From Nocardia vaccinii NBRC 15922 (GTDB lineage Bacteria; Actinomycetota; Actinomycetes; Mycobacteriales; Mycobacteriaceae): a stretch of 64,000 nucleotides of DNA. Numbering within the stretch: position 1 is the first letter of the stretch; each line of letters begins with the position of its first letter. Both the position numbers and the translations under genes were made by a program. The notes beneath the pieces were generated by a model that worked only from the letters and a program-made list of their open reading frames with translations, had not been told where the DNA came from and did not search any database. Positions 19,235 through 31,706 of the stretch are shown piece after piece. The stretch is taken from contig NZ_BDCC01000017.1 in NCBI RefSeq assembly GCF_001613305.1, forward strand, positions 1 to 64,000, written 5' to 3'.

Positions 19235-20020
19235 TTACGGCAGCGGACCACCCGCGGCGATCGCCGAAAGGGTGGCGAACTCGTCGCCCTTGAGCGAAGC
19301 GCCACCGACGAGCGCACCGTCGATGTCGGTCTGCGCGACCAGTTCACCGACGTTCTTGGCGTTCACCGAACCGCCGTACAGCACCCGGACCGACGCGGCC
19401 ACCTGCGGGTTCGCCAGCTCGGCCAGCTCACCGCGGATCGCGCCGCACACCTCCTGCGCGTCCGCGGGCGTGGCGACCCGGCCGGTGCCGATGGCCCAGA
19501 CCGGCTCGTACGCGATGACGATCTTGGCGATCTCGTCGGCCGTGAGGCCCTCGAGCGATCCGCGCAGCTGCTCGAGGTTGTACGCCACATGCTCGCTGAC
19601 CTCGCGCACGCCCAGGCCCTCGCCGATGCATACGATCGGGGTGATTCCGTACTCGAGCGCCCGCTTGGCCTTGGCCAGCACGGTCGCGTCGTCCTCGTTG
19701 TGGTACTGCCGCCGCTCCGAATGCCCGACCACGACGAACGAGCACCCCAGCTTGGCCAGCATCGACGCGCTGATCTCACCGGTGTACGCGCCCGACTCAT
19801 GCACCGAGACGTCCTGCGCGCCGTAGGTGACCAGCAGCCGGTCGCCCTCCACCAGGGTCTGCACACTCCGGATGTCCACGAACGGCGGGATCACCGTCAC
19901 GTCGACCTTGTCGAAGTACTTGTCCGGCAACGCGAATGCGATCTTCTGAACCAGGGCGATGGCCTCGAGATGATTGAGGTTCATCTTCCAGTTGCCCGCG
20001 ATGAGCGGTTTGCGTGCCAC
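19235..20020 (-). CDS. tpiA: Triosephosphate isomerase
   Basis: Interconverts dihydroxyacetone phosphate and glyceraldehyde 3-phosphate. 261 residues. All signature parts are present: [10 protein letters not shown] with the catalytic Lys, VVGHSERR with the catalytic His, [20 protein letters not shown] with the catalytic Glu, and the phosphate loop [10 protein letters not shown]. The GTG at 20020 gives the standard N-terminus [11 protein letters not shown]. It starts 5 bases after the pgk stop, and its ribosome-binding sequence (GGAGGG) lies inside the 3' end of pgk. Last gene of the gap-pgk-tpiA operon. Confidence 0.96.
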   Translation of the reverse strand: MARKPLIAGNWKMNLNHLEAIALVQKIAFALPDKYFDKVDVTVIPPFVDIRSVQTLVEGDRLLVTYGAQDVSVHESGAYTGEISASMLAKLGCSFVVVGHSERRQYHNEDDATVLAKAKRALEYGITPIVCIGEGLGVREVSEHVAYNLEQLRGSLEGLTADEIAKIVIAYEPVWAIGTGRVATPADAQEVCGAIRGELAELANPQVAASVRVLYGGSVNAKNVGELVAQTDIDGALVGGASLKGDEFATLSAIAAGGPLP

Positions 20021-20025
20021 TCGCC

Positions 20026-21237
20026 TCAGCCCTCCAATACCGCGATACCGGGCAGTTCCTTGCCCTCCAGATATTCCAGCGACGCGCCGCCACCGGTGGA
20101 GATGTGCGAGAAACCGTCTTCCGGCAGCCCCAGCGTACGCACCGCCGCGGCCGAGTCGCCGCCGCCGACGACCGTGAACGCACCCTTCCCGGTGGCCCGC
20201 ACGATCGCCTCGGCGACCTTGCGGGTGCCATCGGCGAACTTCTCGAACTCGAACACACCCATCGGGCCGTTCCAGAACACCGTGCGCGCCTCGGTCAGCA
20301 GCGCGCCGAAGCGGTCCGCCGAATCCGGGCCGATGTCCAGACCCATCCAGCCGTCGGGAATCTCGTTGGCGGGCACCACCTTCGAGTCCGCGTCGGCGGC
20401 GAACTTCTCGGCCGCCACGATGTCGCGCGGCAGGTGGATGACGTCGGCATACCGGTCCAGCAGGCCGCGGCAGGTCTCGATCATCTCCTCCTGCAACAGC
20501 GAGGAGCCCACCGGAAGACCTTGTGCGGCAAGGAATGTGAAGCACATACCGCCGCCGATGACCAGGGTGTCGACCTTCGGCGCCAGGGCCTCGATGACCG
20601 CCAGCTTGTCCGAGACCTTCGACCCGCCCAGTACGACCGCGTACGGCCGCTCGGTATCAGTCGTCAGCTTGCGCAGCACATCCACCTCGGCCGCGACCAA
20701 GGTGCCCGCATAGTGCGGCAGCAGTTCGGCCACGTCGTAGACCGACGCCTGCTTGCGGTGCACCACGCCGAAGCCGTCGGACACGAACGCACCGTCGTCG
20801 CCGACAAGTTCGACCAGCGCGCGGGCCAGTTTGCCGCGCTCGGCGTCGTCCTTGCTGGTCTCGCGCGGATCGAAGCGGATGTTCTCCAGCAGCAGCACAT
20901 CGCCGTCGGTGAGGCCCTCCGAACGCGCGAGCGCGTCCTGGCCGACCACGTCACCCGCGAGCTGGACGTTGCGGCCCAGCTCCTGTGCCAGGCGCTCGGC
21001 GACCGGCGCCAGCGACAGCGCGGGATCGGGCTCGCCCTTCGGGCGGCCCAGATGCGCGGTCAGCACCACCTTGGCGCCGGCCTCGACCAGCTTGGAGATG
21101 GTGGGAACCGAGGCGATGATGCGGCCCGGGTCGGTGATGACTCCGTTGTCCAAGGGGACGTTCAGGTCGGAGCGCACGAGCACGCCCCGACCTTCGACAC
21201 CCTCGTCCAGGAGATCCTGAAGCGTCTTCACCGTCAT
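20026..21237 (-). CDS. pgk: Phosphoglycerate kinase
   Basis: Transfers phosphate from 1,3-bisphosphoglycerate to ADP in glycolysis. 403 residues, typical. [18 protein letters not shown] carries the family signature, [18 protein letters not shown] the substrate-binding His and Arg, [19 protein letters not shown] the nucleotide-domain Lys, and [13 protein letters not shown] the C-terminal Gly-rich loop. Start ATG, 5 bases after the gap stop, so the genes are one operon (gap-pgk-tpiA). Confidence 0.97.
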   Translation of the reverse strand: MTVKTLQDLLDEGVEGRGVLVRSDLNVPLDNGVITDPGRIIASVPTISKLVEAGAKVVLTAHLGRPKGEPDPALSLAPVAERLAQELGRNVQLAGDVVGQDALARSEGLTDGDVLLLENIRFDPRETSKDDAERGKLARALVELVGDDGAFVSDGFGVVHRKQASVYDVAELLPHYAGTLVAAEVDVLRKLTTDTERPYAVVLGGSKVSDKLAVIEALAPKVDTLVIGGGMCFTFLAAQGLPVGSSLLQEEMIETCRGLLDRYADVIHLPRDIVAAEKFAADADSKVVPANEIPDGWMGLDIGPDSADRFGALLTEARTVFWNGPMGVFEFEKFADGTRKVAEAIVRATGKGAFTVVGGGDSAAAVRTLGLPEDGFSHISTGGGASLEYLEGKELPGIAVLEG

Positions 21238-21242
21238 GTCGT

Positions 21243-23490
<2,248 letters not shown>

Positions 23491-23500
<10 letters not shown>

Positions 23501-24537
23501 GAGACCCGCTCCTTTCCACCCAACGCGGACCGCACATCCTGGCCCATGTGCCGTCCTTCGACTCGAAGTCCTGCTGATTCCGACCGGGGCGCCCGGATCA
23601 CCTGATCCAGTGCGGCGGCCAACTTCCCAGGGTGGTGCCGGTCCGTCCCCGCCTCGGCGACATCAGCGAAGGTTACCCGCGCACGCAGCTGTTCGGCAGC
23701 TCTTGCCACATGTTCGCGTTCCCTACCCTCGGGTACGGACCCGGAGTCCACCACCACGTGGTCCACCGCGAAATCCGGTGCGTGCTGGGACAATACATGT
23801 AAATGGCGCTCGGCGGAGAATCCGGCGGTCTCGCCGGGCTCGGCAGCGAGGTTGAGTACCAGGACTTTTCGGGCGCGCGTATGCACCAGCGCCTCATGCA
23901 ATCCCGGCACCAGCACGTGCGGAATGACGCTGGTGAACCAGGATCCGGGACCGAGGATCACCACGTCGGCGTGTTCGATCGCGGAGGTGGCCTCGGGGCT
24001 CGCCGGCGGGTCCGAGGGGATCAGGCGCACCCGCCGCACCTTACCGGGCGTCGTGGCGACCGCGACCTGCCCGCGGATACACCGGCTCACCCGAGGGTCG
24101 GCCTCGAGCCCGGACACGTCGGCCTCGATGGTGAGCGCGGCCGGGGACATCGGCAACACCCGCCCGGTGCAGCGCAGCAGCGAACCCACGGTGTCCAGTG
24201 CGGCAACCGGATCGCCGAGTACCTCGGTGAGCGCGGCCAGGATCAGATTTCCGGCCGAATGTCCGGCCAGCGCGCCGCTTCCGCCGAAACGGTGCTGGAC
24301 CGTGCGCGCCCACACCCCGTCGGTCTCCTCGGCCAGCGCCGCGAGCGCCATCCGCAGGTCACCCGGCGGCAGCATGCCCAATTCCGCGCGCAACCGCCCG
24401 GACGAGCCGCCGTCGTCGGCGACCGTCACCACAGCGGTGACGGCCGAGGTGAGCCGCCGCGCCGCGGTCAGCGTCGCGTACAGCCCGTGCCCGCCGCCCA
24501 TGGCGACCAGGGCCGGATCGGGCCCCTCGGCACTCAT
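23491..24537 (-). CDS. yvcK: YvcK/CofD-like protein (GlmR/CuvA type)
   Basis: UDP-sugar-binding protein linked to cell-envelope precursor supply and growth on gluconeogenic carbon; M. tuberculosis CuvA (Rv1422) is the likely counterpart. 348 residues. The N-terminal [16 protein letters not shown] loop, [18 protein letters not shown] and [12 protein letters not shown] are the family's conserved blocks, with [20 protein letters not shown] and [17 protein letters not shown] further on. Starts in a 4-base ATGA overlap with rapZ and its end overlaps whiA, so all three are translationally coupled. Confidence 0.94.
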
Positions 24538-25481
24538 TCGCGCCCCAGGTCGCGATGCACCACGCGCACGGGATCCGCGCTCGCTTCGCCGAGCGCCTCA
24601 CCGAGTGCCTCCGCTACGGCGACACTGCGATGCTTCCCACCGGTGCAGCCAACTGCCACGGTCATATAACGCTTCCCCTCTTGGCGGTAGCCATCGGTCG
24701 TCAGGTCTATCAGGTGGCGACAGGTCCGCAGATAGTCCTGTGCACCCGGACGAGACAACACGTACTCACTGACCACCACGTCCTGTCCGGTGTGCTCACG
24801 TAGTTCCGGTACCCAATGCGGGTTGGGCAGGAAACGCAAGTCGAACACCATATCCGCATCCAGCGGCACTCCGTACTTGAAACCGAAGGACTGGATGGTG
24901 ACCTGCAATGCCTTGGGCGCGCCGCCGCCGTACGCCTCCTCCAATTTGCGATGCAGCTGATGAACCGACAGGGCGGTCGTATCGATCACCAGGTCGGCCG
25001 CCGTTTTCACCGAGTCGAGCCGGGCGCGCTCGGCCGCGATGCCGGCGGACAGCGTGCCGTCGGCGCTCTCGCTCTGCAGCGGATGGCGCCGGCGCGCGAA
25101 ACCGAATCGGCGGATGAGCACATCGTCGGATGCCTCGAGGAACAGTACCCGGGTGCGCACACCCGCGGCCCGCAACTGCTCGGTGACAGCCGAGAGATTG
25201 CCGGTGAAGAAGCGGCTGCGCACATCCATCACCAGCGCGAGCCGACGAATGGGCGGATCGGCGGAGACGCCCAGCTCGATCATCCGCTCGATCAGCTCCG
25301 GCGGCAGATTGTCCGCCACGTACCAGCCCAGATCCTCGAGCACCCGCGCCGCGGTGCCGCGCCCGGCGCCGGAAAGCCCGGTGACGATGACGACCTCGAC
25401 CGCCCGGCCAGCCGGCGAACCGGGCGCGGCCGAGGACGCCGACGCATCCGACCCACTACCGTTCGATTCCACGCTGGTCAT
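24534..25481 (-). CDS. rapZ: RapZ-family nucleotide-binding protein
   Basis: Actinobacterial member of the YvcJ/RapZ P-loop family; in E. coli RapZ is an RNase adaptor in glucosamine-6-phosphate sensing, while in actinobacteria the role is less clear. 315 residues. After about 28 Ser/Ala/Gly-rich residues comes the Walker A loop VTGLSGAGRGTAARVLEDLG, then DNLPPELIERMIEL, the Walker B-like ALVMDVRSR, and near the C-terminus the invariant VAVGCTGGKHRSVAVAE. Sits between uvrC and yvcK in the order uvrC-rapZ-yvcK-whiA also recalled in mycobacteria. Confidence 0.94.
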   Translation of the reverse strand: MTSVESNGSGSDASASSAAPGSPAGRAVEVVIVTGLSGAGRGTAARVLEDLGWYVADNLPPELIERMIELGVSADPPIRRLALVMDVRSRFFTGNLSAVTEQLRAAGVRTRVLFLEASDDVLIRRFGFARRRHPLQSESADGTLSAGIAAERARLDSVKTAADLVIDTTALSVHQLHRKLEEAYGGGAPKALQVTIQSFGFKYGVPLDADMVFDLRFLPNPHWVPELREHTGQDVVVSEYVLSRPGAQDYLRTCRHLIDLTTDGYRQEGKRYMTVAVGCTGGKHRSVAVAEALGEALGEASADPVRVVHRDLGRE

Positions 25482-25603
25482 GTCCTACCGGATCCGTTGC
25501 TCGCACTCATGCGATCATCCTGCCTTTTTCCCCTGACCGGCGCCCGATACGCGCGCCGGGCGACATCGAGACGTAACCGTGCCATCCGATTGACAGGCGG
25601 CGC

Positions 25604-27715
25604 CTATTCGCCGTGCAAGGCCGCGAGCACCGCCTTCGCGGTTGCCACCCCGATGCCCGGAACCTGTGTGATCTCCTCCACCGTAGCCTGCTCGAGCCGG
25701 GCGACCGAGCCGAAATGCGTGACCAGCGCGGTGCGGCGGGCCTGGCCGAGCCCGGGAACCGAGTCGAGCGCCGAGGCCGTCATCCGCCGGGAGCGTTTGC
25801 TGCGGTGGAAGGTGATGGCGAATCGGTGTGCCTCGTCGCGCACTCGCTGCAACAGATACAGCGACTCGCTGTTGCGCGGCATGATCACCGGATCCGGCTC
25901 GCCCGGTACCCACACCTCCTCCAGGCGTTTGGCCAGACCGATCACCGCGACGTCGGTGATGCCGAGATCGTCCAGCACCTCCGCCGCGGCCGCGACCTGT
26001 GGCGCGCCGCCGTCGACGACGTACAGATTGGGCGGATAGGAGAACTTGCGGGGTTTGCCGGTCTTCGGATCGATGCCCGGCGTGGGATTGTCCTCGGCCT
26101 CGAGCAGTTCCAGGTCGCGGCGCAGTCGCTGGAACCTGCGGCGGGTGACCTCCGCGATGCTCGCGACGTCGTCCGAGCGCCCTTCGCCCGCGGCCTCCTT
26201 GATCGCGTAGTGCCGGTATTCGGATTTGCGCGCGAGCCCATCCTCGAAGACGACGAGGGAGGCGACCACATCGGTGCCCTGCACATGGCTGATGTCCACA
26301 CACTCGATCCGCAGCGGTGCGGTGTCGAGCTCGAGCGCGTCCTGAATACCTTGCAGCGCAGCCGATCTCGCGGTCAGGTCACCGGCCCGCTTGAGCTTGT
26401 GCTGGGCCAGGGCCTCGGCGGCGTTGCGCTGGACGGTCTCCATCAACGCCTTCTTGTCCCCGCGCTGGGGCACCCGCAGCTGCACCGCCGAACCGCGCAG
26501 ACCCGAAAGCCAGCCCTGCACCTGTTCGAGGTCACCGGGCAGCGCGGGCACCAGCACCTCCCGCGGCACGACCGTACCGGCGGGCTCCGCACTAGTCTGC
26601 TCGGCGAACGCGGCCTGCTCACCGTAGAACTGCGTGAGGAACTGCTCGACCAACGCGGCGAGTTCACCGCCCGATTCGCCGTCCCCGGCAGCATCGCCTC
26701 GCTGCGTCGAGGCCCCTGCGTCGGCGGGGCCCGCGGATTCTCGATCACCCGCGGAATCACCATCCGCCCCGGGGGCCTCGGCACCGCGATCGTCGGCGGG
26801 TTGTGCGGCACCGTTCTCGACGAGGTCGACCGCGTCGCCCGATTTGTCGACCACCCAGCCACGCTGACCACGGACCCGGCCGTCGCGGACGTGGAAGATC
26901 TGCACCGCCGCCTCGAGTTCGTCGGTGGCGAAGGCGACCACATCGGCATCGGTGCCGGTGCCCAGCACCACGGCCTGCTTCTCCAGCGCGCGCCGGAGCG
27001 CCTGGACGTCGTCGCGCAGGCGGGCTGCGGTCTCGAAGTCCAGATCCTCTGCCGCGGCGTGCATCCGGCGTTCCAGCTCGCGCACCATCCGATCGGTCTT
27101 ACCGGCCAGGAAATCGCAGAAGTCCTCGGCGATGCGCCGGTGTTCCCCGGCGCTGACCCGGTCGATACACGGCGCGGAGCATTTATCGATGTAGCCGAGC
27201 AGGCAGGGACGGCCGATCTGACTGTGCCGCTTGAAGACTCCGGCCGAGCAGGTGCGCACCGGGAACACCCGCAGCAGTAGGTCCACCGTCTCGCGGATCG
27301 CCCAGGCGTGCGCGTACGGGCCGAAGTACCGCACCCCCTTCTTGCGCGCGCCGCGATAGACGAATACCCGCGGATACTCCTCGTTCATACTCACCGCGAG
27401 CATGGGATAGCTCTTGTCGTCGCGGTAGCGGACGTTGAACCGCGGATCGAACTCCTTGATCCAGTTGTATTCCAGCTGAAGGGCTTCCACCTCGGTGGAG
27501 ACCACGGTCCACTCGACGCTCGCGGCGGTGGTCACCATCTGCCGGGTACGCGGATGCAGCGCGGTGATATCCGCGAAATACGAATTCAACCGGCTGCGCA
27601 GGCTCTTGGCCTTGCCGACGTAGATGACCTGCCCGAAGGAATCCCGGAACTTGTACACACCGGGATCGACGGGGATGGTGCCCGGCGCGGGCCGGTACGT
27701 CGCTGGATCTGCCAC
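25604..27715 (-). CDS. uvrC: Excinuclease ABC subunit C
   Basis: Makes both incisions around damaged DNA in nucleotide excision repair. 703 residues. The GIY-YIG domain opens the protein ([20 protein letters not shown]), followed by the Cys-bearing [20 protein letters not shown], a UVR coiled region ([18 protein letters not shown]), the RNase-H-like nuclease ([20 protein letters not shown] and [20 protein letters not shown]) and paired C-terminal helix-hairpin-helix motifs ([20 protein letters not shown]). A low-complexity Asp/Gly/Ala insert of about 50 residues lies near the middle. Upstream of rapZ by 122 bases. Confidence 0.96.
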   Translation of the reverse strand: MADPATYRPAPGTIPVDPGVYKFRDSFGQVIYVGKAKSLRSRLNSYFADITALHPRTRQMVTTAASVEWTVVSTEVEALQLEYNWIKEFDPRFNVRYRDDKSYPMLAVSMNEEYPRVFVYRGARKKGVRYFGPYAHAWAIRETVDLLLRVFPVRTCSAGVFKRHSQIGRPCLLGYIDKCSAPCIDRVSAGEHRRIAEDFCDFLAGKTDRMVRELERRMHAAAEDLDFETAARLRDDVQALRRALEKQAVVLGTGTDADVVAFATDELEAAVQIFHVRDGRVRGQRGWVVDKSGDAVDLVENGAAQPADDRGAEAPGADGDSAGDRESAGPADAGASTQRGDAAGDGESGGELAALVEQFLTQFYGEQAAFAEQTSAEPAGTVVPREVLVPALPGDLEQVQGWLSGLRGSAVQLRVPQRGDKKALMETVQRNAAEALAQHKLKRAGDLTARSAALQGIQDALELDTAPLRIECVDISHVQGTDVVASLVVFEDGLARKSEYRHYAIKEAAGEGRSDDVASIAEVTRRRFQRLRRDLELLEAEDNPTPGIDPKTGKPRKFSYPPNLYVVDGGAPQVAAAAEVLDDLGITDVAVIGLAKRLEEVWVPGEPDPVIMPRNSESLYLLQRVRDEAHRFAITFHRSKRSRRMTASALDSVPGLGQARRTALVTHFGSVARLEQATVEEITQVPGIGVATAKAVLAALHGE

Positions 27716-27768
27716 GGAACCAGATTAGCGACGGACACCGACAGGCGATCGCGCCCACTCGGACACGC

Positions 27769-28647
27769 TCATCCGGCGCGGCGCGGCGCCGCCGCGTGTT
27801 CGCGCCGGGCGCCCGCCTCGATCGCATCGCACAGCGCACGCTCCGGCTCGGACAACCGGCTGCGGCGACGCAGCAGCACGAACTCCAGATCGCCCAGTTT
27901 CGGCAGTCGATCGTCCGCCACGGCGAAAAGCCCTGCGGGAAGCAAGCTTTCCGCATGCACGATGACACCCAGCCCGGCCAGTACCGCCGCCCGCAGGCCC
28001 AGTTGGCTGTCGCTGACACAGGCGATCCGCCAGGTGCGTCCCGCCTGTTCGAGTGCGTGCAGCGCCGCCTCCCGGGTCATGCTCGGCGGCGGATAGGTCA
28101 CCAGCGGCACCGGATCGGCGAAACCTGTCGCGCCCGAACGCGCCGCCCACACCAGCCGGTCGCGCCACAGCAGTTCGCCGTGCCGCTCCCCCGGCCGCCG
28201 CTTGGCCACCATCAGATCCAGTTCCCCGGCCTCGAGCCGGGTCCGCAGGGTCTCGCTGAGCCCGACCGTCAGCTCCAGGTCGACCCCCGGATGGCTGCGC
28301 TGGAATTCCAGCAGTACATCGGGCAATTCCCGGGCCACTACATCGTCCGAGGCGCCGAGGCGGATCAGCCCGGACAGCCGGGATTCGGAGAAGTAGCGTT
28401 CGGCGTGGGCCTGGGCATCGAGAATGCCGCGGGCGAAGCCGACCATCGCCGCACCGTCCCCGGTGAGCGCCAGATTGCGGGTGTCCCGGCGGAACAGCGC
28501 CCGCCCGGCCGCCTGCTCGAGTTTGGCGATATGGCCGCTGACGGTGGATTGGCGCAGTCCCAGAATGCGCCCCGCGGCCGTGAAGCCACCGGCCCGCTCG
28601 ACGGTCAGGAAGGTGCGCAGTTGCTCCGGATCGAACATATTCATCAT
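27769..28647 (-). CDS. LysR-family transcriptional regulator
   Basis: 292 residues. The HTH domain reads MFDPEQLRTFLTVERAGGFT, AAGRILGLRQSTVSGHIAKL and FRRDTRNLALTGDGAAMVGF. An effector domain follows. Three closely spaced ATGs (28647, 28644, 28638) could each start it. It diverges from a bile-acid/sodium symporter-family gene only 68 bases away, and that carrier is its likely target. Confidence 0.88.
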   Translation of the reverse strand: MMNMFDPEQLRTFLTVERAGGFTAAGRILGLRQSTVSGHIAKLEQAAGRALFRRDTRNLALTGDGAAMVGFARGILDAQAHAERYFSESRLSGLIRLGASDDVVARELPDVLLEFQRSHPGVDLELTVGLSETLRTRLEAGELDLMVAKRRPGERHGELLWRDRLVWAARSGATGFADPVPLVTYPPPSMTREAALHALEQAGRTWRIACVSDSQLGLRAAVLAGLGVIVHAESLLPAGLFAVADDRLPKLGDLEFVLLRRRSRLSEPERALCDAIEAGARREHAAAPRRAG

Positions 28648-28715
28648 GATATGCGTTCAGAGATATCGGTTCGAACAACTTTCGCGATCATTCATCCAGA
28701 ACGTATCGTGCCTTT

Positions 28716-29729
28716 GTGCAGCTTCTCGCCAAATTCCGGATCGACGCCTTCATGCTGGGCCTGCTGGTGGCCGTCCTGGTCGCCGCGCTCCTGCCCGCCC
28801 GCGGCGAGGCCGCCGACGTACTGAGCTGGGCCACCAAGATCGCGATCGGCATCCTGTTCCTGCTGTACGGCGCCCGCTTGCAGCCGCGCGAGGCGCTGGA
28901 AGGGCTCAAGCACTGGCGACTGCACTCGAGCGTGCTGGCCGTGACCTACCTGGTTTTCCCGCTGATCGGGCTGACGCTGCGACTGCTGGTCCCCTCGGTG
29001 CTCACCGACGACCTGTACACCGGCCTGCTCTATCTGTGCCTGCTGCCCTCGACCGTGCAGTCCTCGATCGCCTTCACCTCGATCGCGCGCGGCAATGTGG
29101 CCGGCGCGGTGGTGAGCGCGTCGCTGTCCAACCTGCTCGGGGTGTTCGTCACGCCGCTGCTGGTCATGCTGTTGATGGACACCACCGGCCAGGCAACGGT
29201 GTCGGCGGGATCGATCCTGGCGATCGTATTGCAGCTGCTGCTGCCGTTCCTGGCCGGACAGGTCTTGCGTGGGCCGCTGCAGGTGCTCATGCGCCACGCC
29301 ACCGTCACCAAGGTGGTAGATCGCGGTTCGGTCTACCTGGTGGTCTACGCCGCGTTCAGCGACAGCATGGTGGAGCACGTCTGGGGAGGCGTTTCGCCGC
29401 TGTCCCTGCTGGCGGTGGTCGTGGTGTGCGTCGCGGTGCTCGCGACGGTGCTGGCGCTGACCACGGCCGCGAGCCGGCTGTTCGGATTCGATCGCGGCGA
29501 TCGCATCGTGATGATCTTCTGCGGCTCGAAGAAGAGCCTGGCCAGTGGACTGCCGATGGCCACGGTCCTGTTCGCCGGGCACCCGATCGGCCTGATCGTG
29601 CTGCCGCTGATGATCTTCCACCAGATCCAGTTGTTCGTCTGCGCCTGGCTGGCCGGGCGATGGGAACGGCAAGCCGAGGCCGAAGCCGAACTCGCACGCG
29701 CGGACCGGATCGCCACCGAAGCCGCCTGA
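28716..29729 (+). CDS. Bile acid:sodium symporter family protein
   Basis: Membrane carrier of 337 residues with about nine or ten hydrophobic segments, of the SBF-like (YfeH) branch. Features include GILFLLYGARLQPREALEGL and, late in the protein, IFCGSKKSLASGLPMATVLF, which contains the conserved GSKKSLASG stretch of this branch. Bile acids are not implied; bacterial members move organic anions and the substrate here is unknown. GTG start at 28716. Divergent LysR gene suggests inducible expression. Convergent with the CocE-type gene. Confidence 0.87.
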   Translation: MQLLAKFRIDAFMLGLLVAVLVAALLPARGEAADVLSWATKIAIGILFLLYGARLQPREALEGLKHWRLHSSVLAVTYLVFPLIGLTLRLLVPSVLTDDLYTGLLYLCLLPSTVQSSIAFTSIARGNVAGAVVSASLSNLLGVFVTPLLVMLLMDTTGQATVSAGSILAIVLQLLLPFLAGQVLRGPLQVLMRHATVTKVVDRGSVYLVVYAAFSDSMVEHVWGGVSPLSLLAVVVVCVAVLATVLALTTAASRLFGFDRGDRIVMIFCGSKKSLASGLPMATVLFAGHPIGLIVLPLMIFHQIQLFVCAWLAGRWERQAEAEAELARADRIATEAA

Positions 29730-29735
29730 ACGACG

Positions 29736-31679
29736 CTATCTCGTAGCGTCCATGGGGAATCGGCTCGACGTCGCCCCACCCGGCGGAATGATCGGCAGCA
29801 CCACCGAGGAGGGATGGGCGGCGTCGTGCAGGATGGTCTGGGTCGCGATCTGCGTATCGGCATTCGCGCCGAACGGTTGACCGGTATTGGGATTCGGGGC
29901 GAACTGCGGATAGTCGCTGCTGGAGATCTCCACCCGGATACGTGAACCGGCCTTCACCAGGTAGCTGGTCGGCCAGACCTCGATCGTGTATTGATACGGC
30001 TGTCCGGGCACGGTCGGAGTGGGATCGTCGACCGAATCGCGGAACGGGGTCCGGATGATCCCGTCGTTCAGGTTGACCGTGGACCCATCCGGCGCGACGG
30101 CGACCAGTTTCGCGGTGAAGTCGGTGTCCGGGGCGGTTGACGACGCCCAGAGTTTCACCTCGGTCGGCCCGGTGAGCTCGGTGTCGGCGGACAGCGGAGC
30201 GGTGGTGTAGGTCAGCACATCGGAGCGCTGTTCGACGACGTACTGATCATAGGGCCCCTGCGGCCCGGAGGACGCCCCGCAACAGGAGTGTCCGCCGGCG
30301 CTGGGCACCGGATCGAGCGGATCGTAGGAGTAGGTGTCCGGCTGCTGGGAATCCTTCGGCGGCGCGGTGCTCAACGCGCCCAGCCGCCCGGATACGCCGT
30401 TGCCGCCGCTACCGGACAGGTAGTAGGTGGTCCAGCGGGTATTCGGCAGCGGCCACGCGGACGCGGTCTTCCACTTGTTCGCACCCATCAGGAAGTAGTC
30501 CACCGTGGGCTGCCCGGCGACCTTGCTGTCCTGCCCCTTCAGGAAGTGGTCGAACCAGGCCAGCATCAGATCGTTGACCGGGCAGTCGCCCGCGGGTCCG
30601 GCCGCGGCGAGCATCGGTGCGGATATGCCGCTGCCCGGACGTCCCCAGCCCACGTGGTCCCACGGTCCGATGACCAGCCGCTGATTGCTCCGGGCCCACG
30701 GGGTGCCGCCGGCCCGCGCCATCCCGCTGAAATTCTCGGTGCCACCCGCCAGGAATGCGTCGTACCAGCCCTCGAAATCGAGCACCGGAACCTTCACGTC
30801 CGGATAGTGGTCGCGAATGCTCCACTGCTTCCAGTAGTCGTCGCGCGCGGAATGCCGTATCCAGTCGAAGAACCACGGCGCGACGGCCGGATCGCCCGGA
30901 TGCATCGGCGGGAACTGCTGATACGGCCGGTATCCCATCCAGCGGGTGTACTGCGCCTCATCGGCCGCCAACTGTTTCGCGGTGGCAGTATCGCCGCGAT
31001 TGGTCGCGGCGGTAGCCGCGATCGTCCCCATCGCCCAGGGCTCGACGAACGCCAGCCGGAATTCCCCGCCCTCGTAGGTCCAGCCGTCGTAATAGTCCGA
31101 GGCGGTGTTCGAGGGCACGATGGTGACCAGGTGCGGTGGTGCGGTGACCGCCGAAAGCCATTGTGTGGCACCTACATACGAAGATCCGTACATGCCGACC
31201 TTGCCGTTGGAGCCGGGCAGCCGCGCGGCCCATTCGACCGAGTCGTATCCGTCGTTGCGGTCGTTGCCGAATTCGGTGAACCCGCCGCCCGATGCGCCCT
31301 GCCCCCGGATGTCCTGCACGACAACGAGATAGCAGTGCGAGGCGAACCAGTCCGGGGTCTGGAAACGATACGGCTTCACCTGGGCCTCGGACTTGCCGTA
31401 CTGGGTGCGCATCAGGATCACCGGCACCGGATCGACCGTCTTCGGCCGGTACACGTCGGCCTTCAGCACGACGCCGTCGCGCATGGTCGCGGGGACGTTC
31501 TCCTGCTTGCCGACCGCGCATTTACCGCGGCCCTGCGACGGCGGCCAGGCGCCGGATGCGGCCTGCCCGCCGGAGGGTCCGCTCGCCGCTCCGCCACAGC
31601 CGCTCAGCACAAGTATCGCGGTGGCCAGCATCGCGCCGCCACGCAGAATTCCGTTGCGCCGCCCCCGATTCCACGACAT
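29736..31679 (-). CDS. CocE/NonD-family hydrolase, lipoprotein
   Basis: 647 residues. A basic N-terminus and hydrophobic stretch end in the lipobox LVLSGC (Cys28), so it should be anchored outside the cytoplasmic membrane. The X-Pro dipeptidyl-peptidase (S15) alpha/beta-hydrolase domain has MRDGVVLKADVYRP, QDIRGQGASGG, the nucleophile elbow MYGSSYVGATQW and IGPWDHVGWG with the His. The C-terminal jelly-roll domain (TTAPLSADTELTGPTEVKLW, ending SRIRVEISSSDYPQFAPNPN) is typical of cocaine-esterase-like enzymes. Substrate is an ester or an acyl-peptide; unknown. Confidence 0.88.
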   Translation of the reverse strand: MSWNRGRRNGILRGGAMLATAILVLSGCGGAASGPSGGQAASGAWPPSQGRGKCAVGKQENVPATMRDGVVLKADVYRPKTVDPVPVILMRTQYGKSEAQVKPYRFQTPDWFASHCYLVVVQDIRGQGASGGGFTEFGNDRNDGYDSVEWAARLPGSNGKVGMYGSSYVGATQWLSAVTAPPHLVTIVPSNTASDYYDGWTYEGGEFRLAFVEPWAMGTIAATAATNRGDTATAKQLAADEAQYTRWMGYRPYQQFPPMHPGDPAVAPWFFDWIRHSARDDYWKQWSIRDHYPDVKVPVLDFEGWYDAFLAGGTENFSGMARAGGTPWARSNQRLVIGPWDHVGWGRPGSGISAPMLAAAGPAGDCPVNDLMLAWFDHFLKGQDSKVAGQPTVDYFLMGANKWKTASAWPLPNTRWTTYYLSGSGGNGVSGRLGALSTAPPKDSQQPDTYSYDPLDPVPSAGGHSCCGASSGPQGPYDQYVVEQRSDVLTYTTAPLSADTELTGPTEVKLWASSTAPDTDFTAKLVAVAPDGSTVNLNDGIIRTPFRDSVDDPTPTVPGQPYQYTIEVWPTSYLVKAGSRIRVEISSSDYPQFAPNPNTGQPFGANADTQIATQTILHDAAHPSSVVLPIIPPGGATSSRFPMDATR

Positions 31680-31706
31680 CCACCGAAAGTAGCACCGGCG
31701 GCGGCA

